Below are positions 1 through 9,999 of a stretch of 64,000 nt of DNA, one piece after another. A program made the translations under genes and the position numbers. The first letter of the stretch is position 1, and each line of letters begins with the position of its first letter. Below the pieces are notes generated by a model. That model was not told where the DNA came from. It saw nothing but the letters and a program-made list of their open reading frames with translations, and ran no database searches. The stretch spans positions 558,001-622,000 of the forward strand of contig CP075494.1 of NCBI GenBank assembly GCA_021613535.1, in the 5' to 3' direction. The DNA comes from Adineta vaga. Taxonomy: Eukaryota; Rotifera.

Positions 1-549
1 AAACAGGTAATAATGGAAATAATTTAAATCAACTGAATACACCTGTTGCATTACTTGTGGATACCAATGGATACATGTATATAGTAGATAATGGAAATGA
101 TCGTATTATGCAATGGATGATTGGTTCAACATCTGGTATAATCATTGCTGGTAGTTCTACGAATGGAATTTTATCAAATCAATTAAGTATTCCATTTAAT
201 ATTCGATTTGATTCAAATGGAAATCTATATGTTGCTGATACTGATAATTGTCGTATTCAAAAATTTTCTATGTATTGTGGTAAGTCTTTTTTTTATGAAA
301 TCCAGATTATGATAAATAATATCTTTATAAAATTGAGATCCATCAATAACAAATAGTCCTCGAACAACGTCAAGTAAGTAATAGATTTCTAAAGAAATAA
401 AGTGAATTTTTCTTTTTCTTTTAGTTACAATACAATCATCTTCAACAACAACAACAACAACAAAAGGATCATCTGCTTCTCATGATTATTATCCAAAATA
501 TTCATTCTTAATCTTTTGTTTGATGATGATGATGATGATTATTATTTGA
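1..549 (+). CDS. NHL-repeat protein, 3' part (gene runs in from the left edge)
   Basis: Exons 1..279 and 425..549 (GT-AG intron of 145 nt, phase 1). The first exon reads two NHL-type beta-propeller repeats, seen as LYVADTDNCRIQKF and MYIVDNGNDRIMQW: the usual aliphatic-Y-V-A-D..N-R-I-Q-K pattern. The second exon adds a Ser/Thr-rich stretch with a run of six Thr, then a hydrophobic C-terminal tail with five Met and three Ile before TGA. That tail suggests a GPI signal or a membrane anchor, so the propeller would face outside. NHL repeats are protein-interaction surfaces; no ligand can be named. The 5' end lies outside the window. Confidence 0.75.
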
Positions 550-1156
550 ATAAATAAATAATCTAAGTATATATTCGATTTAATTTATTTCATTATTTAT
601 TCTATATGTCATATACTGCAGTCCAATCTCAGTAGTATCATATTCATGCTAGAAATCAAAGTAGCAATAGTTACTCGTAGAATTTTAATTTTCACATGAT
701 TTGTCCAAAAACTAGTTACAATATGTAAATAAAATGATATTTCGATGTTTTCAATTTAATTCATCGATTCTTGTACTTGTTGTTGAATTAGAACAAATCT
801 CTTTTAACATGTATCTATTTCTTTAAGTATTATTTTTCATAGATATATCATTTATCATATAATATATCTAGAAAGAATGTTGATGAAAAATATTTGATAT
901 TATGAAAAAAGAATTTCTTTCTATTATTAAGTATCTTTTGTAATTTGAATAAGTAAATAAATAAATTAATGTTCGAAAATTACAAAGATCTGATAAAGAA
1001 GGGTGTGGTTGTCTCTGCTATATTCAGACTCACACCCACACCCTCAATATCTGAATTAGAATGACAATGGAATAAACCATTAAATTCATTATCAACTTAT
1101 ATAATAAAGAAATACAAATTTATATTTATCTTTATAATAAAATTTCATTTAGTTCT
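550..1156. other. Intergenic, AT-rich; one hairpin repeat
   Basis: No coding signal seen on either strand. The stretch separates two convergent genes (NHL on plus, membrane protein on minus). Its only notable structure is the hairpin at 1001-1047. Confidence 0.6.
1001..1047. repeat. Telomere-like inverted-repeat hairpin 1
   Basis: Left arm GGGTGTGG, right arm CACACCCACACCCTCAA, loop about 20 nt. Member of the dispersed hairpin family whose consensus is a left arm CTTGAGGGTGTGGGTGTG, a short unique loop and the complementary right arm. The left arm here is shorter than the right arm. Confidence 0.7.
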
Positions 1157-1934
1157 TTATTCAAAAGTAATTGACATTGTCTGTGAGACTGCACCACTTG
1201 TACTACATGTTTGACCATTAATTCCACCCCAATTTGTACTACCCAGACATGGTCTTAATACATAACCTTGTGCACAATTACAATATCCATTTGTAGTTAT
1301 CTCATAACCAGATCCACATGTTCCAACTCTCCAAGAAACTCCATTTGAAACTGTAACTAATGTTGTATTATATCTTAAAGCAATTGCAAGTGCAGTAACA
1401 ACAGTTGAATCAGTTACAGTAATACCCTCTGGATCATTTGAACCATAGATATGCATTTTCGAATAAGATGAACAATTTAAACCTACTCGAAATGTTACCC
1501 AATCTGTACATTGCGTTGTGGGAATTACACCACTTGTAAATGCTGCAGAATAAGTTCTTGTACATGCTATAACGAGAAAAAACAATGAATTATTTCAGTT
1601 GGAATTGATCGAAAGACTTACGTGATGTTGTAGTATCTAAAAATAAAAGAAAAAAAACAACAAAAGATTGAATATTATAAATTTTTGAAATTTACCAAGT
1701 ATAATAACTACAATTGGTATTATAATTGCTGCTAATACAAGAAGTGTTAAGAGAACTAATAATTGAATACATATTAATCGTGAAATTGAACATCGAGATC
1801 TTTAAAAGAGAAAAATAAATCATAAAATGAGAATAAGGAAAATAAATAAACTTTGGCTTGTTTTGTTGATTTTGATATACAATTCTCGGCTGTTCAGATA
1901 TTTGTTTAGAAGAAGTTTCACTCAATTTCGTCAT
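1157..1934 (-). CDS. Type II single-pass membrane protein, Cys-rich ectodomain
   Basis: Four exons read on the minus strand: 1934..1852, 1799..1696, 1636..1622 (a 15-nt microexon) and 1566..1157; all junctions GT-AG and phases close, giving 203 aa. A hydrophilic N-terminus of about 30 residues is followed by SRLICIQLLVLL and LAAIIIPIVVIIL, one membrane helix. The ectodomain starts near RTYSAAF and holds conserved-looking pieces TQCTDW, MHIYGSNDPEGIT, ALRYNTT, WRVGTCG, RPCLGSTNWGG and ends SQTMSITFE. The same exon plan, including the 15-nt exon, is found in the paralogue at 24907-25848, so the gene model is well supported. I do not recognise a named domain; function unknown. Confidence 0.75.
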
Positions 1935-2773
1935 CTTATATAATGTATTGTTTATTAGTGTAAAAGTAAAAATGAACGAAGTAGTCGAAAACTTTTTTTC
2001 TTTCTTTTTTATGTTTAAAAGTACAACAATTTACCTTTGGAAAAAGAAAACAAGCAATGCTTGTCAAAATAGATGTGTGTGTGTTATTCTCTTAAAGAAA
2101 TTATGCTTTTAGTTAAATATGAATAAAAGACGTAAGAGAAAACAGTAAGGAACAGTTACTTTTCTTAAAACATCACACATTTTTTGCATTCTTTTTCTTA
2201 TTGTTATGTGTAGAAAACGTGCATGATCATTTATCCTTTTTAAACATCAATTTCAATTCATTAAGACCTCCTATCGCACTCAAAAATCGATTTGAGCTCA
2301 TATAACTGAAACTTCCCATGGAATATATGATCTTTGAAGTTTTAGAATATGCAATCAATTACCTGAACTTCGAACAATATTCATTAATCTTTTATATTTA
2401 AAAGAAAGATTTATTGAACCAAAAATATTACCTATGGAAATTCTTGTTTACACATATAAATATATTTAAATAACTATATTTATCACTTTGTAGAAAATGT
2501 GATAAAATACAGTCAAAATTTTTGATTAAAGCAAGACTGAATGAGAGTAAGAGAAAAACGTTGCATCTGCAGCACACCCACACCTTTTAATCTTCGTATC
2601 GTGATAACAAGAGCAATAGGTATTAAATAATGCGCATTATTTGATCCTTTTAATCTTCCTAATGTAAAATGTAGTATTTTTCGACGAAAAAAAAATCAAT
2701 TAAATTTTTAGTATTTCAATGAAAACTGATAATTATATCGAGCGATCATTTTCATTCAGTGATTTTTCTCACT
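1935..2773. other. Intergenic between divergent genes
   Basis: AT-rich, no supported gene. It must hold the promoters of the minus-strand membrane protein and the plus-strand secreted protein. A lone right arm of the hairpin family lies at 2573-2586 (see separate entry). Confidence 0.5.
2573..2586. repeat. Half hairpin (right arm only)
   Basis: Reads CACACCCACACC and then leaves the consensus. A weak G-rich partner (GAGAGTAAGAG) lies 40 nt upstream but does not pair well. Probably a decayed copy. Confidence 0.4.
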
Positions 2774-3937
2774 ATGTTCGTGCTTCTAGTTCTCCTCGTT
2801 TTACTCCCAGGTTATATTGCCATTTAATCACGTAATGCTTATGTTTTACCATCAGAAATCACTTCTCTTATCGATAATCGACACTGTCGTTTTTATGATG
2901 CACTCAACAAACATTTGGCTTACGATGAAAAATCTCATTTAACTATGTATTCATCCAAATATTGCGAACGATTGGTTAACATTCGTACATCATTCAGAAA
3001 TACTGAATGTCAAGATACTATTCGTCAATGTTTACAAACAAATCTTCACGACAAACTAAAACCATTTAATACAACGACTAACATTTGTGATTCGATAAAA
3101 CAAATAGATCTTGAATCACATGTCAGTTGTCTAAGTAAATGTTTTCACAGACTTGAGGCTATAGATATCGAAAATTTCATAAGTATATTTAATGATACAA
3201 CTATCAATTATGCGCAACTTTGCAAATTATCTGAAAATGTTCGAGGTCATTTTAGTAAGTGATGTAAGTTTTTATTTTCTTATTAAAATATTGAATTCTT
3301 TCTTTTAGATGTACATGTACTGAATGGTAATGTGGCAGATTTTATTAAAAAACAACTTCAAAAAGTGTTCCCTGAAGGTGATATTTTAAAATGTACTATT
3401 AAAGAGAAAGAAATACAAGAATCGGCTACAGATATCAAACTAATAAAAAAGATATTGGGTCAAGTCAACAAAATTAAAGGAAATATTAATTTAGTAACTG
3501 AAAAGAACAAAACAATTGGAAATGATTTCAAGACTATTCGAGACATCGTTAAAGAAATAGAAAATGACCCAACAGAAATTAGAAGTGGATTAAAAAATAT
3601 TCTCGAGAAAAGTAATACAATTTCAACAAATTTGATAATGATTGTGGAGACCATCGAGAGTCTCGACAATGAAACAGATCTATCGACATTAATGGCTCAG
3701 TTTAATATGGTGACAGAAAGTGGTCATGATCTTCGTTTTATTCTTATTTCGATTAATAGTATCATCAAAAATATTGGAAATGGTGTGAAAAGTATTGAGG
3801 AAGGTCTATCATCTCTTGTCAAACAGATTGAAGAAGGTATTGATAGAATCTATTCAATCTTCGATACACTATATACTATCAAAGATACAATGTTTGATTT
3901 GGTTGAATCGTTAACTAAAAATTGTAGTAACATTTGA
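2774..3937 (+). CDS. Secreted helical protein, unknown family
   Basis: Exons 2774..2810, 2856..3254 and 3309..3937; introns are 45 and 54 nt with GT-AG ends and the phases close, giving 354 aa. The first exon codes for a compact signal peptide (MFVLLVLLVLLP). Residues ~15-140 contain spaced Cys (HCRFYD, YCERL, TECQDTIRQC, ICDSI, HVSCLSKC, QLCKL), suggesting a disulfide-bonded helical domain. The rest is charged and Ile/Leu-rich without Pro, with heptad-like spacing (IKGNINLVTEKNK, VKSIEEGLSSLVKQIEEGI), so long coiled-coil helices are likely. No known family recognised. The ATG was chosen because it starts the signal peptide and splices in frame. Confidence 0.7.
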
Positions 3938-4145
3938 AAAATTTATCATTTGTGATTCAAATAAAACCACATAAAAAATTTAACTTTGTCACATTCTGAA
4001 AAGAAAACATTACTTTTATGCTGCGGAAACACATAACTTATATAAAGAACACGCTTTGTGAGAGACATCATTTTTTATGAAATAGTATTTTAACTAACAA
4101 AGATCGAGTATTTAGCTTATAGTACGTGAGATCAACAATAATACA

Positions 4146-5510
4146 ATGACTGGCAAAGAAACCAAACAATTGAAGACCGAAAATAAATCGCTGAAAAAGT
4201 CTCATTCATGGTTTGATTGGATACAGTTAATCGCTACTATATCTGTATCAATTGCCATAGCTATTTACACAATTTATCAAGACAAAAGTCAAACTCGAAT
4301 TGCAATCGAGAATAGACAAAAAGATCACGAGATTGCTCAAGAAAATCGAGTTCAAGATCTTGAGATTGCATTGGATCAACAACGAGAAAATACTCTTAAT
4401 GAGTATATAGATTTTTTAACAAATATATTGATTATGGACAAAACAGACGTCAATATGAATGCAAAAGATAAACATGCTGCATGGTTTAGAACACTCACAG
4501 CAATGAAACGACTCGATGCTGAACGGAAAAGTTTTCTTTTGAAAGTATTATATTCGGCTAATCTGATCAAAAAACAATCGCCTGATGATCCAGATGGTGA
4601 TGGTGTATTATCGTTTAGAGAGGTCGATCTCTCCGGTATTACACTCGGATCGACGTATGATTCTACTGTTAGTCATTGTGAAGAACATCGTGTTGACTTA
4701 ACTTATCTATCCTTGGCTTATGCAGATCTAACAAATGCTTCATTTCGACATACTATTTTGGGAGATGTAAATTTTATGGCATCTGATATGAATTGGACAG
4801 ATTTTAGTCGCACAGTAATCTTTCATCGTGCAGGTTCATGTAGATTTAATCGTATTATTTTCATACGAGCTTTTCTAAGTAATGCAATATTTTTTGGTGC
4901 AGAATTTTATGGTGCAGATTTTCAATGGGCTATACTTATTAATGCTAATCTAACTTATTTTAAATGTTCTTTATGTACCTTTGCAGACGCTCGTTTAGAT
5001 CATGCATATATTGATCAAGCGTATTTCAAGAAATATGCTGATTGTACAACGGATTATTCCAGTTTTTCTCGTGCACATATGAATGGAAGTTTTCTACAGG
5101 CAGTTCATTTTGTTCAAGTTGATTTTACTTCAACATTTCTAACAAATATACGTGGAATGAATGTATTCTTTAATCAATCAATATTTCATCATGCTCTATT
5201 GACGAATTCTTCATTTCGATATAGTACCATTGTTAATTCAAATTTTAATGACGCTGATTTATCTTATTCTGATTTAAGCGATTCTCAAATGACTAATGTT
5301 AGTTTTATTCGAGCCAAGTTACAAGGCACAAATATGAGCAATGTTAGATGCCACTTTTGTATCTTTCAACACGCAAATTTAAATGAATGCATATTCAAAA
5401 ATGCTATATTGATCAATTGTGATTTTCGTTTTAGTCAGATAACTAACAAACAATTGTCAGACGCAGCTGTTTTGAATGGATCAATACTACCTGATGAGAC
5501 TGTTATTTAA
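4146..5510 (+). CDS. Membrane-anchored pentapeptide-repeat protein
   Basis: Single exon, 454 aa. A basic N-terminus is followed by one hydrophobic segment at about residues 26-44 (LIATISVSIAIAIYTIY), a charged helix rich in EIAQENR-type repeats, and then pentapeptide repeats A(D/N)LXX from about residue 185 to the end, for example YADLTNASF, ANLTYF, NDADLSYSDLSDS and HANLNECIFKNA. Such repeats fold as a right-handed quadrilateral beta-helix. Intronless structure and a bacterial-type repeat suggest horizontal acquisition, which is common in bdelloids; that is inference. Biochemical role unknown. Confidence 0.8.
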   Translation: MTGKETKQLKTENKSLKKSHSWFDWIQLIATISVSIAIAIYTIYQDKSQTRIAIENRQKDHEIAQENRVQDLEIALDQQRENTLNEYIDFLTNILIMDKTDVNMNAKDKHAAWFRTLTAMKRLDAERKSFLLKVLYSANLIKKQSPDDPDGDGVLSFREVDLSGITLGSTYDSTVSHCEEHRVDLTYLSLAYADLTNASFRHTILGDVNFMASDMNWTDFSRTVIFHRAGSCRFNRIIFIRAFLSNAIFFGAEFYGADFQWAILINANLTYFKCSLCTFADARLDHAYIDQAYFKKYADCTTDYSSFSRAHMNGSFLQAVHFVQVDFTSTFLTNIRGMNVFFNQSIFHHALLTNSSFRYSTIVNSNFNDADLSYSDLSDSQMTNVSFIRAKLQGTNMSNVRCHFCIFQHANLNECIFKNAILINCDFRFSQITNKQLSDAAVLNGSILPDETVI

Positions 5511-5742
5511 TAAGACATCTCTCGTACATGGGCGAGAGTAGGACAAGAACACTATGATGTTGGTAGGAAATTACCAGTTTAAGTTGAATGTTATAAAGAA
5601 TAAGAAATGTAATCGTACTTTTTTTTTATCAGTTAAGAATATAAATAAAAATACGGTTGTTTTCTTCCTTCTTTCAAGAAGATATACATTCTGTATTATG
5701 AAACAATGTCACTATCACAAATTAACGAAGAGATTTAAAAAA

Positions 5743-5945
5743 ATGACAGAGAAGGATTCTGATTCAGTCATAACATAGACAGCTGTTGCTGTTTGGAAAT
5801 AGGCTAAAAAATAACCAGGCAAAGCTGTCACAAAACAGGCCGTTAAAGTATAGTATTATTAGGTGCTGTAATTTCGGCTGATCCAGCAGGTATTGTTGCA
5901 GCTCTCATTGCATCAATGCTTATCGATACGAAAGAAGCAGACTAA
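5743..5945 (+). pseudogene. Possible small gene relic with in-frame TAG/TAA codons
   Basis: From ATG at 5743 the frame reads MTEKDSDSVIT, then TAVAVWK, AKK and PGKAVTKQAVKV, interrupted by TAG, TAG and TAA. After a frame change at about 5850 an open piece of 30 codons follows, reading VLLGAVISADPAGIVAALIA and ending TKEAD before TAA at 5943. The Ala/Val-rich composition and the hydrophobic tail look coding, but no family is recognised. Read as a decayed gene; a false positive is quite possible. Confidence 0.3.
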
Positions 5946-6033
5946 CTTAACAATATTCTGACGATTCTTTTTTAAATAATTTTTCAAGTTTGAAAATAAA
6001 TCGAACATTTTAAAATTATTACAATTAGATTAT

Positions 6034-6103
6034 GATGGGTGTGGGTGTGGGTGTGGGTGTGGGTGGAGATACAGTAAGATGCAATCTCACCCACACCCTC
6101 AAC
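6034..6103. repeat. Telomere-like inverted-repeat hairpin 2
   Basis: The left arm is an array of about four to five GTGTGG units from 6036 to 6065; the right arm is CTCACCCACACCCTCAA. The longest plus-strand G-rich array in the window, so the clearest link to TGTGGG repeats. Confidence 0.75.
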
Positions 6104-6425
6104 ATGCTTTTTGACGTTGTGAAGCCCAAATCGGTTGTCAGTATTTCAAAAGACTGACATTTGATGTTAGAGATCAAGAGCTCTCCTCCCCATGCGCCAG
6201 CACCAATGATAGAGAATATAAATCAGAATGGATCACTATCAGTATAGATGAGAGCATAGGTGTCTTTTATGTCCCTACATCTTCACCTGTATCTACAGCC
6301 ACATCCACACGTACTTAAGATAATTAACTGTAATTTTTTCCTTTATATTCTTAATCAATAATGGTAAAAAAAGGGAGTCAGTTTGCGATTATTTGTTGGT
6401 AGCCAACTACGCGCTTAGAAAAGGT
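6104..6425. other. Intergenic, no gene seen
   Basis: Mixed-composition sequence between hairpin 2 and the dynein light chain gene. No open frame with coding character noticed. Confidence 0.4.
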
Positions 6426-6704
6426 TTAATGCTTCCAAAGTAATATGCACTTTTCAGCATAGAATAGATATAAAAACTTAGCATCGTCGTGAGTAATACC
6501 GAAGGAAAACTTTGGACCGACAACACAGTGCCATGTTGGTTTGTGTACTTCGTCTGCCTCCTTTTTAACTCGAGCAGCGATTTCTCGTTCCATCCCTCCT
6601 TTGTCCACAGAAGCTATGATCACAGCAATCATCCGCTCTTGCAAGTATAACGACATTTCACAGCTTTTCACTTCGAATGTTTTCTTTGGTGAACAGAAAT
6701 TCAT
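6426..6704 (-). CDS. Dynein light chain, LC8 (DYNLL) type
   Basis: Single exon of 92 aa, close to the usual 85-95 aa. The family signature is clear: KKEADEVHKPTWHCVVG followed by FSFGITHDDAKFLYLFYAEK and the terminal ILLWKH, matching the LC8 pattern KKEFD..NPTWHC.VG.NF..THE...FIYFY...ILLFK. LC8 is a dimeric hub that binds short peptides in its edge groove and sits in dynein motors. The N-terminus (MNFCSPKKTFEV) is unlike canonical LC8 and the sequence is divergent, resembling axonemal or divergent members. No intron seen. Confidence 0.85.
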   Translation of the reverse strand: MNFCSPKKTFEVKSCEMSLYLQERMIAVIIASVDKGGMEREIAARVKKEADEVHKPTWHCVVGPKFSFGITHDDAKFLYLFYAEKCILLWKH

Positions 6705-7526
6705 TATGTATAGAGTGGGTCAGAAGTCCCTGAAAAGTCTTTCATTATAAATAACTTTTAATACAAACAAAATAGAGCTGTAATTTACAAAGTTTGACAG
6801 ATGGGAGAAATGTGCACCTGAATGAATGTTAATAATAAATCTGACGTATGCAATAAGCAGAGCTCAGTGACGTTCGATCATTAGATGTGTATTCGAAGTG
6901 ATGATAATCAAAGATTCTAACATTTGATCACTCTAAAGTGACAAAATTTCTACTGAAGACCCTCAATCAAGCGAGTTCGCTGCCGAATCCTATGAAAGCA
7001 CTAATATTGCGATGCTTTTTAGAAAGAAATTACTAGAGAAATTTCAAAACCAGGTTAGAAAAAGATATACACTTTAACTCGTCAATATCTTCTTTTTCGA
7101 GAGTTAAAAATGCACAATTTTCTATCTTTTGCCACTGTCAGAAGCTTTTTACAATCAAATATACTTTTATTTTATCAGTTGTGAATATCCTATAGGCTTC
7201 ACAGAAAGTTAGAAATAGAATAAGATCTCTTCTAGTTGTGAGAATGAATTCTTCATATTGTTATAAACTTTAAAAAATGAATATACTTTACTTAGGCTCG
7301 AAGATGCAGAAACCTTATCAGTTTTATCAAAAACTGCATTATTTTCGGCTTTGAACACAGATGATTTGTCAGACCATAGTTTAGGTTTTGTTGTCGAATT
7401 GACAACTGAAACCTTTACTTGTGTTGATGTGTTATGATCTATATGTAAGTAAACAAGATAAATGAACAAAGCATTCAATTCAAAACTCATGCTGAAACTT
7501 ATAGACAAAATCCATTAGTCGATAAC
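6705..7526. other. Intergenic, no supported gene
   Basis: AT-rich. A 99-codon minus-strand open frame (7209-7508) shows no family features and no neighbouring exons. Probable regulatory/spacer DNA between divergent genes. Confidence 0.4.
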
Positions 7527-8591
7527 ATGTATCCTTTAAAATGCTATATCCATAATCTTACCAGGTTGCAATGGAGTCGGGCGTGGGTTTGGGTGAAGAG
7601 AAGAGTATCACCCACACGCACATCCTCAAGATTTACCATTCTTTCGTATAACTGTCTGGCCTCACATTTAGCTACTCCTGAAGTGTGTCCTCGATCAGAT
7701 CCCAACTATTTGCAGTTTGCCTATCGGTCAAAAGTACTCGAGCAAGAGTTTCGGCAACTTAATGCTGACATTGCGTGCTTACAGGAAATCGTTATCGATG
7801 ATTTTCATACATGGCTTTTGCCATTTATGCTTTCATTGGGCTATGCTCAAGGGCTACATGCTAAAAGTAGCAAATCGACTATGGGAGTGGCGATTTTCTT
7901 CAAGAACGACAAATTTTCTCTAGTTGAACATCGCTGTGTTGACTATCATGCTCGAGCTCAACCAGTCTTCTCTTCGCTGGAAAACGGGAACAGTGGACTT
8001 CTTTGTGTATTGGAAATCCTCGATGATTTTCACAAACGAAAAATATGTGTTGCCAATACACATCTGTCACATCACTTCGAACTACCACAGATTCAACTTT
8101 TTCAATTAAAAACGCTTTTAGCCGAAGTGGAAAGCATGGCGTCTTTTTCTTCATTTGTGCTTGTCGGCGATTTAAACAGTTCCTGGTTATCAGTGACCGT
8201 CAATTACATTCGTCACGGATGCATATCAGAAACTTCACCGTTCTTCAAACGCTTGCTCGTTGTGTTCACGCCGATATTCAACGGTGACGCACAGAAGGCC
8301 ACCGATTATCTAAATGAAAAACATCATTATTCCGATGAAAAACTGTTGTTAGCATACAATAAGCAAACATTCGAAATGATATTTACCGTTTACAATGTGC
8401 CTCTGTGGAGTAGCACAATTGATTATATCTGGTTTGAACCCGATCACATGCGACCTATCGAATTACTCGATGCACTGACAAACGATACTGGCCTCGTACA
8501 TTTGCGCAATTTCACTCTACCGAATGCGGAACATCCTAGCGATCAATTGCCTATTATGGCCCGACTGCAGTTGCTACCGCCCACTTACTGA
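7527..8591 (+). CDS. Endonuclease/exonuclease/phosphatase (EEP) superfamily protein
   Basis: Single exon, 354 aa. The EEP fold begins at about residue 36 with FTILSYNCLA and shows the expected metal and catalytic motifs in order: LQEI (~85-88), ANTHL (~176-180), VGDLNS (~213-218), TIDYIWF and HPSDQLPI near the C-terminus. Overall it is closest in layout to CCR4/Angel/nocturnin/PDE12-type nucleases that hydrolyse RNA phosphodiester bonds. Residues ~17-35 are encoded by a hairpin repeat (7574-7631), and the domain starts directly after it, so the natural N-terminus may have been replaced; the true start is uncertain. Codon use is less AT-rich than the flanks. Confidence 0.8.
   Translation: MYPLKCYIHNLTRLQWSRAWVWVKRRVSPTRTSSRFTILSYNCLASHLATPEVCPRSDPNYLQFAYRSKVLEQEFRQLNADIACLQEIVIDDFHTWLLPFMLSLGYAQGLHAKSSKSTMGVAIFFKNDKFSLVEHRCVDYHARAQPVFSSLENGNSGLLCVLEILDDFHKRKICVANTHLSHHFELPQIQLFQLKTLLAEVESMASFSSFVLVGDLNSSWLSVTVNYIRHGCISETSPFFKRLLVVFTPIFNGDAQKATDYLNEKHHYSDEKLLLAYNKQTFEMIFTVYNVPLWSSTIDYIWFEPDHMRPIELLDALTNDTGLVHLRNFTLPNAEHPSDQLPIMARLQLLPPTY
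7574..7631. repeat. Telomere-like hairpin 3, inside the EEP open frame
   Basis: Left arm GGGCGTGGGTTTGGGTG, right arm CACCCACACGCACATCCTCAAGAT. It is read in frame by the EEP gene as a Trp/Arg-rich peptide (AWVWVKRRV). Confidence 0.7.
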
Positions 8592-8767
8592 TGGATCATG
8601 CGTGCATCGTGAAACCAATGCAGAATCGTATTCATACTTGGAACCGGATTGGTCGGTTTTTACTGGTATTTTTTTGATTAAAAAGTTTTTTTGAGGTAGT
8701 AAAAGCTACCCGTTTTGCTTGTTTTTGACAGTTTTCATGAATTTCACTGATCAAGAGATAGGAATCT

Positions 8768-8828
8768 GGGAGGGTGAGTGGGTATGGGTGTGTATCTTTC
8801 CTCTATACCACCTACCAACACCCTCAGC
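8768..8828. repeat. Telomere-like hairpin 4
   Basis: Left arm AGGGTGAGTGGGTATGGGTG, right arm ACCTACCAACACCCTC; arms diverged but still complementary. It directly abuts the LamG fragment on its right. Confidence 0.6.
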
Positions 8829-9000
8829 GACAACATATATAGTCGGTGGACTAGTGAATGTTATCACTTTAGATAATGCTCTAAACACTATGTCGACATG
8901 CATATCACGTGTATCGAGTTCAATGTCACACGAAGGCGACATTAATGATTTTCGAGTTTATAGTCGAGAATTATCTTCAAATGATATTCATACACTATAG
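8829..9000 (+). pseudogene. LamG-like domain, C-terminal fragment
   Basis: An open frame of 56 codons running to TAG reads VITLDNALNTMSTCISRV and then GDINDFRVYSRELSSNDIHTL. The last part is the typical end of a concanavalin-A-like LamG (Laminin_G_3) domain (G-x-I-D-D-F-R-[IV]-Y-x-R-x-L-[ST]). The upstream part of the domain is absent and the frame runs back into hairpin 4, so this is a truncated piece. Intact LamG domains bind glycans or matrix. Confidence 0.6.
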
Positions 9001-9038
9001 AGCAATTAAAAATGAACAAAAACTTCTTTTTATAGCAT

Positions 9039-9350
9039 ATTCCCTCGACTGAAGGGAGGGTGATACGAAAAAAACTAAAATGGTTTGTGTGTTTGTGGCA
9101 GGTCGAAAAATCATTTTCTCAAAATCATCGAAAACATTCAAAAATGATAAAAGGGTGGGTCTAGGTCCAATGAAGAGCGTAGCAGAGGGAGGTCAGAGGT
9201 AAAAAAAACAGTTTTTCGAAGTCGCTTTAAAAGTCGGAAAAACTCGATCTTTGATGAGTTCTGGGGCCAAACAAACAGATTCTCTTGGCTGAAGGGACGG
9301 TAACACCAAATAACTGAAACAGTATATTTATTAGTTTATAGCAGGTCAAC
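9039..9350. repeat. Two diverged ~240-bp tandem units
   Basis: ATTCCCTCGACTGAAGGGAG at 9039 recurs as ATTCTCTTGGCTGAAGGGAC at 9280; in both the next ~60 nt are related and end in GCAGGTC. No coding potential. The remainder of 9001-9491 shows nothing else. Confidence 0.5.
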
Positions 9351-9491
9351 GGCCAGATGTTCTTACTTTTTAGAGTGTGATGAGGGGAGATATCGTCGAC
9401 CAGCAGTAAATAAAGTTCAGTTGAATTATCAGTTAGGCTCTTATGTACTTCTGTGTGATCTGTTAACCAGTCTTTTTCAACTAGATCCGAT

Positions 9492-9547
9492 CTTGAGGGT
9501 GGGTGTGGATGCAGGTACCGTAAGAACGAATTTCATCCATACCCTCT
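9492..9547. repeat. Telomere-like hairpin 5
   Basis: Left arm CTTGAGGGTGGGTGTGGATG, right arm CATCCATACCCTC. The left terminus has the full CTTGAGGG boundary. Confidence 0.65.
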
Positions 9548-9999
9548 TTTATTGAGTGACAGATCCATTGAATGAAATGGTGTCAATTTAATAGTTTCAA
9601 TGTATTCGACTATCATCGAATTATCAGAGAGACAATAGAGTTTGTATGCACACCCATGGCTAGAAGCACCATTGATAATGATATTTTTTTCTTTTTCGGT
9701 TGTAGGAGAAAAACTTTGATTAGTGTCTTGCATGAGATTTCCTCCTGACAGTTTCATCGCAGTTACCTGAATCCAAGGCTCGCTGGGGAGACAATGCATT
9801 GAAGGTGTCATTCATGTCTAGAATTCTCGTAGGAGTAGCCAATAATCGATGAAAACGCAAACAATACAAATGAAAAAAGTAATAAAAAAAAGAAGAGAAC
9901 ATCACGAGAGAGGCTGTGAGTGTTTCTCTAACTGTTACCAAGAGACACACCCATATCCTTTTTATGTTAATTCATGAATTATTTATAAAAGCGATGTGC
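9548..9999. other. Intergenic with overlapping weak minus-strand frames
   Basis: Minus-strand open frames of 76 and 92 codons overlap here (9533-9811, 9720-9950) but have no recognisable domain. A half hairpin, CACACCCATATCC, lies at 9946-9958. No supported gene. Confidence 0.35.

Noticed and set aside
5743-5945. Active gene using a ciliate-type code
   Set aside because: The frame also needs a shift at about 5850 and no family is recognised; decay is the simpler reading.
7209-7508. 99-codon minus frame
   Set aside because: No family, no splice partner, composition like the neighbourhood.
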